Assembly (NCBI GenBank): GCA_000787465.1
Contig: JSYX01000053.1
Span: forward strand, 1-64,000
Length of the DNA stretch: 64,000 bases
Source of the DNA: Thermomucor indicae-seudaticae
Taxonomy: Eukaryota > Mucoromycota > Mucoromycetes > Mucorales > Lichtheimiaceae
Direction of reading: 5' to 3'
In this document: positions 46,373-58,811 of the stretch, in pieces
Layout of the letters: each line of letters opens with the position of its first letter
How positions within the stretch are numbered: position 1 is the stretch's first letter
The notes under the pieces: model-generated
What the model was told of the DNA's origin: nothing
The model's database searches: none
The model's input: the letters and a program-made list of their open reading frames with translations, nothing else
Translations under genes and position numbers: made by a program

Positions 46373-48552
46373 ATGGGTCAATACAAGAAGGAGAAGGCAC
46401 GGGTGGCGCGAGCCAAGGAAGGCGGCGACGATCGAGCGACGAATGTTCGAGTGAAAGGCGAAAACTTTTACCGCGATGCCAAGAAGCTGCGCTACATTAA
46501 CATGCTGAAAGGCGGCAAGGCGGTCCGTGATAGCAAGGGCAAGATCATTAAGGCCGCCGAATTCCAGAGCTCTGAAGCAAAGACAGCTCGTATTGCACCG
46601 AATCGGAAATGGTTCGGTAAGCAAAAGATTAGTGCCGATGAGGCAGCATCGTTCGCTCATTACTCCATTCAGGTAACACTCGAGTGATTGGGCAAAAAGC
46701 ACTGGAGGATTTCCGTGCCTCTCTGGGAGCCAAGGTGCACGACCCGTATCAAGTGCTGCTGAAGCAGAACAAGCTGCCAATGTCTCTGCTGCAGGATCCG
46801 GAGAAGCAGGGCCGAATGCATATCTTGGAGACAGAATCGTTTGCGAGCACGTTTGGCAGTAAAGCGCAGCGAAAGCGACCCAAGCTCAATATCGGGTCCA
46901 TGGAAGAATTGATGAGTCGTGTTGACGATGAGCAAGGTAAGCCCAAAAATGATGATATGACAATAGACGCTAAGTGGCCATCGTGCAGAGAAATACAAGG
47001 CTGAAAACGACCGCAGCTTATTAGCCAACAAAGAGACGGAATTCACCGATGAGGCGCGTGCATGGTACCTGCATGCGGGTCAATCGAAACGGATCTGGAA
47101 CGAACTGTACAAGGTGATTGACTCGTCCGATGTGCTGATCCACGTTCTGGATGCGCGCGATCCGCTCGGTACGCGTTGCCGCAAAGTTGAAGAGTATCTC
47201 CGCAAAGAAAAACCGCACAAACATCTCATCTTTGTGCTCAACAAGTGCGACCTGATTCCTACGTGGGCCACAGTAAGTGTCGGTGATGATCGTTTCAGTC
47301 TTGACCCATTGCTCAACTTGACATGACAGGCCAAATGGGTGGCTATTCTTTCGCACGAGCGTCCGACACTGGCTTTCCACGCGAGCATCAACAACTCTTT
47401 CGGCAAAGGCTCGCTTATTCAGCTGTTACGGCAGTTTTCAGCACTTCACAGCGACAAGAAACAGATCCAAGTCGGGTTCATTGGATATCCAAACACGGGC
47501 AAGTCTTCGATCATCAACACCCTGAAAGCAAAAAAGGTGTGCAATGTGGCACCTATTCCTGGCGAAACCAAAGTGTGGCAATACATTACACTGATGAAGC
47601 GTATATACCTGATCGACTGCCCCGGTGTGGTACCGCCCAATCCTGAAGACAGCGAAACAGACATTATATTAAAGGGATCGGTAATTATCATGAGAGGCGG
47701 CGGTGTGATCATGGTCCGGCGCTCACCTGTTTATAGGTCCGAGTAGAGCACCTTCCCAACCCTGAAGATACGATTCCCACCATCTTACAGCGTGTGCGGA
47801 AAGAGTATATTGCACGGACGTACGAGATTAAAGACTGGAATGATCCGATCGACTTTTTGGAAAAGCTAGCAAAGAAAACGGGCAAACTGCTGAAGAAGGG
47901 AGAGCCTGACTTACACAACGTGTCGGTGATGGTGTTGAATGATTGGCTTCGAGGCCGGATACCGTACTATACACCGCCACCCGAGGCACCCAAGGCCAAC
48001 AACAATGAAGTGCCGGAAGAAGAGCGTAAGGTCAAGGTTGAACAGATCTTTAAGAACATCAACGTGTCTGCCAACTACATGGAAGATGACCTGAAGAAGG
48101 AAGAGGTTCCGGAGCCGAAAGGAGAGGAGGAAGAGAAGCAGGAGGAGGATGTCAAAGTCACGGATTGGGATGACGTACTTGAGAACGTGGTTGGCGAAGA
48201 GGGACCTGTTGTCAAAGCTCCAGTTATTGAAGGAGAAGAAGACGAAGACGAAGAGCAGCCTGGTGATAACGACGAGGAGCAACAAGTCGACAGTGAGCTT
48301 GAAATGAGTGATATGGGCGAGGAGTATGTCGGCAGCGGAAACGAAGAAGAAGAGGAGGAAGAACGGCCAGCCAAGAGACGGAAAGAGCAATCAGCAGACG
48401 AGTCGGCGCCGAAAAAGAAAAAGAAGATTGGCGTTCATTATTATGAAACTGCGAATGTCAAGAACCGCAATAGAAACAAGGCGAAACCAGATGAAACTGC
48501 AAAGAAGGTCCTGAACAGTCGTTTGAAGGGATCAGTACGGCGACGGCATTAG
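46373..48552 (+). CDS. NOG2: Nucleolar GTPase NOG2 (GNL2)
   Basis: Circularly permuted YlqF/YawG-type GTPase required for late nuclear maturation and export of pre-60S ribosomes. Five exons (46373-46616, 46673-46936, 46989-47272, 47330-47680, 47737-48552) give 652 residues. The NGP1NT domain includes [20 protein letters not shown] and [17 protein letters not shown] motifs occur in permuted order: G4 NKCD, then G1 [10 protein letters not shown]2 within PGETKVWQY and G3 DCPGV, with the family [10 protein letters not shown] before G4. [14 protein letters not shown] marks the end of the core. The tail is highly acidic, then lysine-rich ([30 protein letters not shown]), as in nucleolar GTPases. 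Convergent with the next gene, 82 bp apart. Confidence 0.96.
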
Positions 48553-48634
48553 CATTTTGTGTAATAATATCATTTACATCTTTAGTATTAACCAAGAAAC
48601 GTTCATCTTCTGTCTTGTTTCATGAATGGTTTGT

Positions 48635-49178
48635 TCACTGTGTGGATGAAGATTGCCCAGGCTCTGGCTCAGACTCTGGCTCAGACTCGGAGGTGTCCTC
48701 TCGCTGCTTCTTTGCGGCACCATACTTTTTCCTTGCTCTTCGTGCTCTGCGTGCTTTTGCTTTAGCCACCTTGGCAGCTTTCTGTGCGTTTTTGCTGAGT
48801 TTGCCGTTGATGAGATCGTCCAGCTTTTCCTTCAACAATTTGCGTGCGATTCCTCTGTTCTGTTCCAATGATCGAGTTTGTTGACACTAGTCATGTGTAA
48901 GCCAAAGAGAATAATCCTTTAGGCGGGGGGGGGGCAATGAACAGACGAACCTGGACGCGAATGCCCGTTGGAATGTGGCGTAAATCGACGCAATTGACAC
49001 GCTTGTTAATGGCCTGACCACCTGGGCCTGATCCTTTGATAAACTTTTCTTCCAAGTCCTTTTCGTCCAAGACAATCTTTTGCCGCTCAGGCTTCTTTTT
49101 ATTATTATCGGTTGTCAGTAACCTGACCGATCGCGTACCCAAGACCAGCGCATTGCGAAAACGAAGTAAAAATGACAT
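48635..49178 (-). CDS. RSO55: Mitochondrial GGQ release-factor-like protein (MTRFR/Rso55)
   Basis: Short class-I peptide-release-factor relative that frees peptidyl-tRNA from stalled mitochondrial ribosomes. Two exons (48951-49178, 48635-48886) give 159 residues. The start [20 protein letters not shown] is a likely mitochondrial presequence. The catalytic domain holds [20 protein letters not shown], with the invariant GGQ that positions water in the peptidyl-transferase centre, and [13 protein letters not shown]. The C-terminal basic helix ([20 protein letters not shown]) fits the ribosome-binding tail of C12orf65/MTRFR proteins. There is no codon-recognition domain, as expected. An acidic Ser-Glu repeat ends the protein, which is less usual. 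The intron donor is GTTCGT. It starts 58 bp downstream of the MetRS stop on the same strand. Confidence 0.9.
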
Positions 49179-49236
49179 TTGAAGCGAGCGGGCGGGAAAA
49201 AAAAAGAAAAGAGAAACGTTTATTATTGATCTCTCT

Positions 49237-52192
49237 CTAATTGCTGCCGGAGCTGCCATACTTGGCTTTCCAGACTTCTTCCATTTTTTCATCAATCTTT
49301 GTAAAGAGGTATGCGGCACCGTTGAGCTTGTGGCCCGGCAGGATGTCGCACGAGAACTGGTCCGGCACGAGGCGCAGGGGCGCATTGATTTGGCGCGCGA
49401 TGCTTTCGGACGTGGCGGGCATGTAGGGGTAGATCAGTGCAGACAGGAGATAGATGAGGTTGGCCGCGATGTAGATGACGGCGTCGCATTTGGCGCGGTG
49501 CTCGGTAAAGAGGGTGTTGCTGACGTTGGAGTCCTGGAGGTACTGGTTGCCTCGTGCGGAAACGGCCATCGCCAGCGACAGACCCAGACGAAGCTTGACG
49601 TTCTCCAGGGCGTCAACGTACTGCGACAGCAGGCCGTTGACGTCCTTAATCAGCGTCGTCTCGGCTTCACCGGACACGTCGGCGGCGGGGATCACGCCGT
49701 CGTATTTGGCCATGATGAACTTGATGGTCCGGTTCACAAAGTTGCCGAGGTTGTTCAGGAGCTCGCTGTTGTTCTTGGTGATGAATTCGTTCCATGTAAA
49801 CATCGCGTCGCTGGTTTCGGGGCGTGACGAGAGCAGGTAGTAGCGCCATACAGAGGCGGGAATGCCGGTTTCTTCGGCGTTGGTGCCGAAGACACCAATG
49901 TTGCGAGACTTGGAGAATTTGCCACCCTCGTAGTTGAGATACTCTGTGTGCAATCGTCAATCCTGGCTGCCTGAATCGCATACAAGCCATTGAATTTTTT
50001 TTTACCTGTTGTGCTGATGTGATGGACCATGGTCCAGTCCTCCTTGGTGGCAATCTGGGTACCAGGAAAGATCACAGAATGGAACGGCACATTGTCTTTG
50101 CCCATAAACTGGTACAGCTTCACATTTTTTGGGTTCTTCCACCACTTTTCCCATTCGTCGGTATAGTTGGCAGTGATGCTCGGGTAACCAATAGGAGCAT
50201 CAAACCAGACGTAGAACACCTTGTTCTCGTAACCCTTCAACGGCACAGGTGTACCCCATTTCAGGTCACGCGTAATGCAGCGAGGCTTGAGACCTTCCTT
50301 CAACCAAGACTGGGTAATGTGGATACCATTGCTTGACCACTTGCCTATCCAACCCATTCCCCTTTCAACATATGATTTCGATCTACTGGGCCCTGCATTC
50401 TAGACGCAACATACCTTCCGACCAGACTCTGTCGTTGAACTTTTCAATTTCAGGCTGAAGACGGTCCAAGTCCAGGAACAGGTGTTTTGACTCCTTGGTA
50501 ACCGGGCTGTTGCCATCGAGCTTGCAGCGAGGATTCACCAGCTCCGTTGCGTTTAGTAAGCGACCGCAGGCGTCACACTGGTCACCACGAGCATCCTGTC
50601 ATGTCATATCGGGCGTATGAGGACAAAAAAAAAGGTGACTTAAAGAGCTTCTAATCAAATACCTCGTACTTGCATGATGGGCAAGTGCCTTCGACATAGC
50701 GGTCAGCGAGGAATCTGATATCAAGTCGACAAGTAAGAAGGATGGGTAGTCCGCCTTTTTTTTGGCAAAGTCGATTTACCTTTGGCAAGCTTCGCAAAAG
50801 AGTTGGGTCATTGTGTGTTCGCTCGTGAAGCCGTTTGCATGGACCTTGTTAAAGATATCCTGGGCAATGGCCGTTTGCTGTGGGGTTGTTGTGCGGCCGA
50901 AATGATCAAAGGACAGTTCGAACCAGTTGTAGACGCTTCGGTGGATCGCATTGTACTTGTCACACAATTCCTGGCAGGAGACGCCCTCTTCCAAAGCTTT
51001 TGTTTCGGTGGCAGTGCCGTATTCGTCCGTACCGCAGATTAAAAGTGTGTTATAGCCACGTGCGCGACAATATCTATCCGTCGACTACATTATCAGAGAG
51101 AGACTGACTGACTGACTGACTGGTTGAGGGGCTGTATATCTGTCTATCTCACCTGGCAAAGCAATCAGCACTCAGCGTAGAGCCAATAATGTTGCCCAGA
51201 TGGGGAATATTGTTGACATACGGTAAGGCGGATGTGATCAAGATGTTGCGTTCGTTGTCTTTGGGTAAGCTATGTCCGCCAGGCATGAGTTTGAATTGTT
51301 CGCTCATAATAATAGCTGGCATACGTACATTTTGGCACCGTCTCGCTTTGGCAAGAAGACCGAGCTGTTCAGTTTCTGGGTGTCCGGGTTCAGCTCCAAG
51401 ACGACGTTTGGCTTTGCGCCTGGTCCCTTTTTATCAGTGCCTGTTGCCTGCTTCTTCTTTGCTGCTTTGGAGAGCTATTGAACAGCGCGAGGCTTGAGCA
51501 AAATAATAGAGTCGAGCGACAGATAAAGCGAAAGACGTACATAGTTGTCTATGATTTCCAGGGCGCTGGGAACGACAGGGTTCTTGGACACGGTCTTGAA
51601 CCAGGACGCCAGGGCCGGGTGCTTTTGTTCTAGGTCTGTAGACTCGGCAAGAGTATCATGCAGAGTGCCGAGGTAGATTACGTCGGCTACATTGAGTTTA
51701 TCGCCCTTGTGTGGCGCGCGTCAGCACAGCATGGTTTTTTTTTTCGCGTTTCGAGTGGAGACAAGGGACGTACGTTTGAAAACACTTTAGGACCGTAGTG
51801 TGAGAGGACAGCGTCTGCGATGGCCAGTGCTTCGGCTGACTTTTTCTGCTGCAGCAGGTGGGCGATGGACGATTCCTCCTTTTCGATCGCGCAAGACTGG
51901 AAAAGTGCATTTTCCGAGGCGTCAAAAGCCAACGCGTCAAGAAGGTACCTTTGAATGACGCAAGTAAGCAACGAGGACACACTGTTTTTTTCATGTGTCC
52001 TTTCTACCTTGAAGCGGCATTGGCGTCCGTCAAAAGGTAGTCATTGTCAAGTTTCAAGGCGACGACATCGCCAGCGGAATGGTCGAATTGGGCGCCAGCC
52101 ACAAGAGCGGCGAGGACGAGCTTCAAGGCGCTAAAGTACGGCTTCGTCTGTGGCGATAACTTTTGCAGCAAGATCTTTTTGGGCGCTGGCAT
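49237..52192 (-). CDS. MES1: Cytosolic methionyl-tRNA synthetase
   Basis: Charges tRNA-Met with methionine for initiation and elongation in the cytosol. Ten exons (52008-52192, 51774-51948, 51541-51705, 51329-51474, 51153-51269, 50780-51073, 50663-50714, 50415-50595, 50006-50344, 49237-49943) give 786 residues. Residues 1-175 form a GST-like domain ([20 protein letters not shown]), as in yeast Mes1, where it binds Arc1. A basic linker ([10 protein letters not shown] region) leads to the class-I core. Motifs are [20 protein letters not shown] with HLGN as the HIGH motif, [10 protein letters not shown], the zinc knuckles CEAC/CPSC and [33 protein letters not shown] (KFSKS as KMSKS), and the anticodon-binding helical domain to the end. 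No C-terminal EMAPII or WHEP domain follows, matching the fungal form. Confidence 0.96.
51101..51123. repeat. GACT tetranucleotide repeat in a MetRS intron
   Basis: About five GACT units lie inside intron 5 of the methionyl-tRNA synthetase gene. It is a simple microsatellite. Confidence 0.9.
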
Positions 52193-52629
52193 GGGTGTCC
52201 AAGGAGGGGCGTGTCGAAAGGGCCCGTTCCTGCTCTGATCTCCAAGGAATTCATTGGTCCGCCACTGGGTTTAAGCCACTGACGCCCTTGGCACCATGAG
52301 TCATCGTCCCTTGTTTGCCGGAATAGGCGTGTTGTATTTCCTCAACAATGGCTTTGACATGATAGAAATTTATTGTGAAAGACTGGAATGCATAGTCTGT
52401 TAACTTGTTCAAACATAAAATGGAAACATGTTTTTCGTACGGCAACAGACTTTTAAACGCAAATCGCTACTGTGGATAACCCATCCAGAGTGTGTGGCTC
52501 GATCAATGAATTTATTCATCGGCATTGAACACAGCCAGTGTAGGACCACTCCTCACGAGTAGATAGTCGTGCATTCGAGCTTATCAAGCAACTATGTCCA
52601 AGGTCGAATGGGTAAAAACTTTATATGGA
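52193..52629. other. Intergenic, nothing recognised
   Basis: 437 bp between the MetRS start and the stop of the complex I subunit gene. It should contain the MetRS promoter. No motif stands out. Confidence 0.6.
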
Positions 52630-53028
52630 TTATGATTTGACCAATTGCTCTAGAGTCTTTTCAATTTCTTGAGCCGAAGCATTCTGCAACACGACCTTGC
52701 GTTCGACGCCCTTGTCTGTGCCAAGCCGCGCGATTAGTTTCTGTTCTCTCTTTAATGCACAAGAAAAACATTACCGAAACGAGCAAAAACGCGAGCCTCA
52801 ACGCCACTTGCTTCACGGATGAGAATGGGCAATTCGGGATTGGCCTTTTTGATGGCAGTGTAGTTTTGGACAATGAATTCTCTGGGAGATTACGGTTAAA
52901 CACATTGCTCGTAGGTCACCCGAACAGGAGGCGCATTACCTTAAACCAGCGCTCGCTGGCGAGGTCTGGCAGAAATGGACACGAAGTTCTTTGAGGCTCT
53001 TGCTCAATTGCGACTTTAAGACGGACAT
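52630..53028 (-). CDS. NADH dehydrogenase (complex I) subunit NDUFA2
   Basis: Accessory subunit of mitochondrial complex I (NDUFA2/B8, Neurospora 10.5-kDa subunit) with a thioredoxin-like fold. Three exons (52940-53028, 52775-52881, 52630-52715) give 93 residues, the normal size. MSVLKSQLSKSLKELRVHFC, QTSPASAGLREFIVQNYTAI, PILIREASGVEARVFARFDK and GVERKVVLQNASAQEIEKTL follow the family throughout. Choosing the acceptor GGCACAG for intron 2 removes extra residues and restores the conserved FARFDKGVE segment. No cleavable presequence is seen, as expected for this subunit. Its presence argues for a respiring fungus with complex I. Confidence 0.93.
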
Positions 53029-55253
53029 GACGAGTGTTTACGAATTGGGGGTTACTGCTTGTTTGGGATGCCAAAAGGACGGGTCGGTGTCCATGACTGG
53101 GAGATTGTCGTCCAATCAGATTGCGCGGCTCTGGCTTTTTCGCTGGTGAATGAAATGAGGACAGTCGATTTACAGGTTTTGTATCCAGACGAGAAGCGCA
53201 AGGCTCGTTAGAGACGCGCGGTTAAGACGATAGCAGCCCTGCTGCTGATATATGAGAGCCCTCGACTGTTTTGGCCAATTTGCTTAGAACGTAATCGTAG
53301 ATTGACACAGTTTAGAAGGCCAGGTTGAGACAGCTGTCTTGCATTAAGTCATACGGTATATGAAAATGGCATCTCGATTACCATGGCGGATGGCCAAAGC
53401 ATTGTGTCTCGTGACAAAAAAGTCTCACGGCCGCCGACTTTCCAATTCTTGATTCTGATTGAAAGAGAAAAGGCTTGCAATGGTTTTTCGAATGACCGCA
53501 GCTGCCCCGCTCAGGGCATAATGAAAGTTGTATATTGATATATACCTCCTTATATCATGTCTCATATTACGTCTCATGGTCAGGTAAATGATTTGCACGA
53601 CGTGGTGTCCCAAACAAAGCTGTTTCCCTTCATTGTCTTCTTTACGTTTCCTTTTCTTCTGTTGCACGGGCAAGACCCCCCATTACGTCGTTCGTGTTCC
53701 ATTTTCGGGTTTCAAGCTGTTGCCATGTGGGTATCAAACTCAGCGCTGCATCGGAGTTCATTCTTGTCACACATTGTGCGCAATCGCACAGCAGCTTTAA
53801 GGAAAACGTCTGTGTGTTGTGTGTGTGAGAGTGAGCGAGTGAGAGGTTGACCCCGTCAGGGGGTGGTTTCCTTGGCTGAAAAGAGTGCAGTGCGAAAGAT
53901 GTTTCCCTCATATAATATCGCGATAAGGGGAGATATTTTATACGTCGGCAGCGAGTAACGATGAGCCTCCCCCCCCCGTTGAATAGGATTTCTGCAGCAA
54001 GTGGGATTGCCTGTGCGCGACACCGTTTTCTTGTGCAATCGTTGCCTTGGCCACTTCTAAATAGAGTAAAAAGGTTTATGCAGTGGGATGGCCGACCTTA
54101 TGACGCCAGGGCAGAGTGCTCTCCCCCTTTTCCAAGACAGCTTAAATGCAGTTCAATGTCGTACAAGATCATAAAGTTACACAGACATCATCGGCAACCG
54201 AAAAAAAGAAGATCCACCACAGCACTGGGTCGATCGCTATTAGGCCCCATGGCAACCTCCCCCCGACCCCACCCCACCTTCCCAATCGAATGCCTGAACA
54301 GGTTCGTTGGCAAGATGCGGTCGATGTGTATTGTCTAAAAAAAGGAGGAGGAGGACGGGTATTTGCTGCAATGACATTATGTCCGGGTTAATTGCAGCAA
54401 GTGGGTTGATTATTTTAGTGGCTCGTGCCCTGCTTTCCGATAGGTACACGCCTGATTGGTTTACCTGCCTAATTGGATCCGCTTGTCAGACCTGTTGCAG
54501 CTGACGTTTTTGAAACATGGAAGATGCAATTCCCACCCGAGTCGTCGTGCGACAGGGCACCGTAGTAAATGCACGCAATTAAAATTAAGCTGGGAAACGT
54601 GGCCTTTTCGACTTGACGAACGATGTCGAAAGAAGAAGTGAATGAAGAAGAGGTGGCCTGCGCCTCCGAGTCCGGCCAAGGACGGGCTTGTTACCCCAAA
54701 CTTTTACGGTGTCCATATCGAGTCTCATTGGTTGCTTAGATTCGTTTTGAAACAGATTGCATTCATGTGAACGGACAGTTGTGGATTGATTGTTTTAATC
54801 AGTGAGAGATACATCCCCCCTATCTCGGTAAAGAACACCTCACCCTCCCCCCTGTGTGCGTCGGCTTGAGACTGCAAGCCAGGGTTAGGATTCGGGAGGG
54901 CGGGGGGCTCCTCAAGGAGAACTTGCGATGAAAGCAGGAGCAAAAGACTAAAACAGGCACATAGAATATGTAGGAATACAAGGGAAGGGGGATGAGCAAC
55001 AAAAGGGCAGAAGAGAGTGTAGGGGGAGAGTCCATCTTGGGGGGGATTGCCTAAATTCTGACAAGCAGTGTCTAAAAGTGTTTGTGCCACCTGCTTCGCC
55101 AACTTTAAAAAAAACGATCACTCTCTATTTTACCAGCTCGTGGATTTTGAGGCCCCCCTTCCTTTTGAATTCGCGCTTATATAAACGGAACGACCATCAT
55201 TGTCTTGGTCACCACCCAAAAAAAAGACAGCTTCTTTTCCCTTCTTTATTTCC
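53029..55253. other. Long upstream region of the C2H2 gene
   Basis: About 2.2 kb without a supported gene, including homopolymer C and G runs (53969-53978, 55039-55046) and GT-rich text (53812-53832). Such wide non-coding space next to a transcription-factor gene, in a window where most gaps are under 500 bp, suggests a large regulatory region or long leader. No specific sites could be assigned except the TATA box listed next. Confidence 0.45.
55178..55185 (+). promoter_or_regulatory. TATA box of the C2H2 gene
   Basis: TATATAAA lies 68 bp before the start codon of the zinc-finger gene at a spacing that allows a leader of about 40 nt. It is one of the few consensus TATA boxes seen next to a gene in this window. 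Confidence 0.6.
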
Positions 55254-56147
55254 ATGGATATTCGTAGTTTGCTTAACAACACCCAAGATACCGAGACTGC
55301 GACCGCGTGTCCTCGTACTATTAGTAGCAACGATAAACAATACGTGTGCACCTGGGACCATTGCGGCAAACGGTTCTCTCGACGCTCGGATCTCTCGCGG
55401 CATCGAAGGATTCATACCGGGGAACGGCCTTACCACTGCGAATGGGCCGGTTGCGGAAAGCAGTTTATTCAGCGCTCGGCCTTGACGGTACATTACCGAA
55501 CGCACACGGGAGAACGCCCTCACGTGTGCGAGTACGAATCGTGTGGCAAATCCTTCAGTGACGTACGTGTCGGCTGCTTTGTAAACACGCGTTTCTTTTT
55601 TCGATGCGCTAACGCAAATGTCATCCAGTCCTCGTCGCTTGCGAGGCACAGACGTACGCATACAGGTAAACGGCCGTACGTGTGTGACTATCCCGACTGC
55701 GGCAAGTCGTTTACGCGAAAGACGACGTTGTCAAGACATCGGCGGTGCCATGATACACAATGGAAACCCGTCAGGTATGTGTATCTGTTGTTCATGTTGG
55801 GTTCCCTTGGGCACTCAATCATCATCAACAACTACAACAGTACGTCAAAATCTCCGCTGTCCCCGATCACCAGCGACGATTCCGAAGCCGACAGGTCACC
55901 GAGCCCACCATCGACTCCGACTGACCACCACCATTGCTCACAATACCGAGCGTCTCCTCCTCTTGTTGCACCCATCGTGCATCGTCCTCTGCCGTCATCG
56001 TGCAGTAGCCAACAACAGCAGCACAAATGGATGTCCGACTATTATGCCGCCCGACAACCTTATTCCTTCCACCAACGCGTCCCAGAACGACCGTTCGTGT
56101 TTGACCACGCTAAGTCGGTCTACTCCTCCACCATCAAGATCGAGTAA
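55254..56147 (+). CDS. C2H2 zinc-finger transcription factor, four fingers
   Basis: Probable sequence-specific nuclear DNA-binding regulator. Three exons (55254-55562, 55629-55774, 55841-56147) give 253 residues. After a 35-residue start [20 protein letters not shown] come four C2H2 fingers with TGERP/TGKRP linkers: [60 protein letters not shown] and [20 protein letters not shown]. The third is split by intron 1, and removing the intron restores it exactly. Helix contact residues differ between fingers, so a specific site of about 12 bp is expected. The remaining third is Ser/Pro/His-rich ([13 protein letters not shown]) and disordered. If intron 1 were retained the third finger would be destroyed while the frame stays open, a possible regulatory switch. 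The exact ortholog is unknown. Confidence 0.88.
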   Translation: MDIRSLLNNTQDTETATACPRTISSNDKQYVCTWDHCGKRFSRRSDLSRHRRIHTGERPYHCEWAGCGKQFIQRSALTVHYRTHTGERPHVCEYESCGKSFSDVRVGCFVNTRFFFRCANANVIQSSSLARHRRTHTGKRPYVCDYPDCGKSFTRKTTLSRHRRCHDTQWKPVRYVYLLFMLGSLGHSIIINNYNSTSKSPLSPITSDDSEADRSPSPPSTPTDHHHCSQYRASPPLVAPIVHRPLPSSCSSQQQQHKWMSDYYAARQPYSFHQRVPERPFVFDHAKSVYSSTIKIE

Positions 56148-58811
56148 ACATCTCTAATTGCAGCTGGCGAATTCGCCCTAATCTTTTTCTACTTGACGCA
56201 TACCACCACCACCTCGGTTTGTTACCGACGCAACGCATGTGTGTTTCGTTTCTTGCATCTTTGTATATATCTTTCATGCCATTACCTGTGTGTCCGTGAT
56301 GTGACATGGATTACACTAATTTTACTTTATGCTCATATGCCCCCCAGCCTCCGACCACCACCACCACCACCCGCACAATACTATTCGACAAAAGAAGAAC
56401 CCCCTTCTTACTAGTTTTTTTTGCACTTTTATGTATATGCTTCTTTATTCTTTTTTTCTCACAGTGACACAAAAAGTAGTAGTGTGCATTTATGTACCCT
56501 TCCAGGTGGCTATTTTTTCTTTATAATTTATTTGAATAGATCGCAAAGAGCTTGTACATTGACTGGTTCAATAATAATAATAATCATCCTTCCTGAGTGT
56601 GATAACAAGGTTTAACAGTTGCGCACGGTCTCATGATGAACCATAAAATGGGGACCCAAGCCAAATGGGTATGGTCGGGTAACACGGTACAGATAAAGGG
56701 GGAAAAATCTGAAAGGGGTGATGTCTGTGTTTTTGTTGCTCCCCGTCTCCCGAGGTACTGAGAAATCAGTTAAGGGGAGGGGGGACAGCCTATTCCGACA
56801 GCTTAAAGCAGCAGGCATGCATACAGATATGCAGGCAGACGGGGTTTGGGTCGTGCCATTTCATTTACATACAGTGGGTAATCGAGCGTACAAGACTGGC
56901 TTTTTTTCTGGCGACGCATTTGAGAAAGATGCAGGTAGATTCCCGTGACCCTGAGTTTATTGATTAGCTCTACATCTTGTATAACAAACTTTCTGTGACC
57001 CGTGAGCAGGATTGAGAATTTGAGAGCATCTTCTGTTTAATGATACAGTTCGGGTTCCATCTGTGCAATGATGTATGCCTTGCAACAAGCATATCATACA
57101 TCGTTTCTCTCTCTTCTTCATGTTTCGGGTGAGCAAGTCCAGAACAGACCTCCTCAAAGTGGGAGTGAGCATGTACATGCTTAGACGCAAGGATCTTGTT
57201 TCTATACTAGGTAGAACGCCGTCGGTTAACTGCAGAGAAAGGATGATGCATGTTCCTTTGACAGCGAAGGGAGTAGTATCTGATATTCGCCCGATCCGAC
57301 CACCTTAGGGCTTCACTGCAGTAAGTAGGGTCGGAGTTTCCATTGCTCCTCTTGGTGTGAAGTCGCATACTCTTCTTTCTATATAGCAAACATGTCCGAC
57401 TCGAAAAGTTTCTGTCATGAGTGATGGTATGGACTTTTGCAGACCAGGGACGCGTATTCCTAGCTGATATATAGCAGATAGAACTTAAGCACTCGCTGCG
57501 CAACAGAGGACTTGCTTGAACTCCTGTAGCAGTCATAAATAGAAATGAACAGATATTAGGTCGATCAACAAGATTCTCCCGGTGCATAAAGAAGAACAAG
57601 ATTGACATGGGGTTACGCGAGAGAGCGTTATCTCTACTCAACGTGCATAGCATTTTCATTATTCTCATCGTTTGCTCTCAATGAATATCTTTACTAACCT
57701 GCGAACACAGAACATTGCAAGTGTGTTGCTAATCAGATCCCAGTAGTCGGGCCCAAATATAGCTGCAACCTTAAGTCAATCAAACGTCGGCGCACCCCCC
57801 TGCGCAACTGTGTCAACACCCATCCGTCGTCTGTGATGCGTCAAGGGAGACTCATCCTCTTCCCCTGATTAACATACTCTAATCTCTTATTACTTTGGTG
57901 TGCACCCCCTCTGGCGATGCAACCAACGTCGATCACTCTACACACACCTTGTCAATGGATGGTACCTGACTCCGTACTATTTTCTGCTTCTTTACATCTG
58001 AGAACATCTCTATCCTCTGTGACGCCCCCTCAATTCAAATCAGGAGCCAAGGTGGATGCAGCAAGACGCATTGATGATGATCGATCGTGTGTTTAGAGAG
58101 AGTGAGGAAACAAGCGTAGCAGACGCCACAGTATAGTCATGCTTACTCACCTTCCAAACGGTGGTGAATGTATCAGAGATACCGAATGGGTAACGATGAG
58201 ATCCCTGCTTGTGAGTGTTGGATCCGTCTCTACTCCAGGATCTGCTACATACAAGCTCACAGTTACTGAACGAATGCGAACTTGGCAGAAACGTGCTGAT
58301 CTGCACTGGCGCACGAGTAAACTGCTGACGCAGCAGCAGCAGCATAGAGTTTTCTTTATGATTTCTCCTAGGTGCTCTGATCGGAACGGAACAGTCGGAG
58401 CGAAAAGCCGACTGCAGCCCATTATCTTGTATGTCGCTACTAGAGCGTTTGACTGCACCATGTCCTTGCCAAAGGAAACACGACAAAACTAAGAATATGG
58501 CAAGTCTATGATTTGGGCACTGCAATCTACCAAATTCTAATGAGGCCATGATTCGATATCCTTGTAATGAATAAAGCAATAAAACATTTCATGGCGAACT
58601 ACTTTTTTATGAGTGTTTACCATCATTCAATGTCGACCTATTGGCATCAAAGAAACACACGCGTAGCGCTGCTGAAAGGGATCAGAGAATAATGTTTGAT
58701 CGCGGTGTACCATTCGAAACATGATTGGCTGCCCTTTAAAATCGCCCCGCAAGCGCGCGCGCCTGTGTGGGTTCTAAGCATTTCTGTTCATTCATTATTT
58801 AATCGTTAGTA
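56148..58811. other. Long intergenic region, no supported gene
   Basis: About 2.7 kb. Overlapping short frames on both strands (e.g. near 57.2-57.7 and 58.04-58.58 kb) lack motifs and codon patterns of neighbouring genes. The start likely contains the 3' untranslated region of the C2H2 gene. A CG-alternating tract occurs at 58752-58761. Confidence 0.5.
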
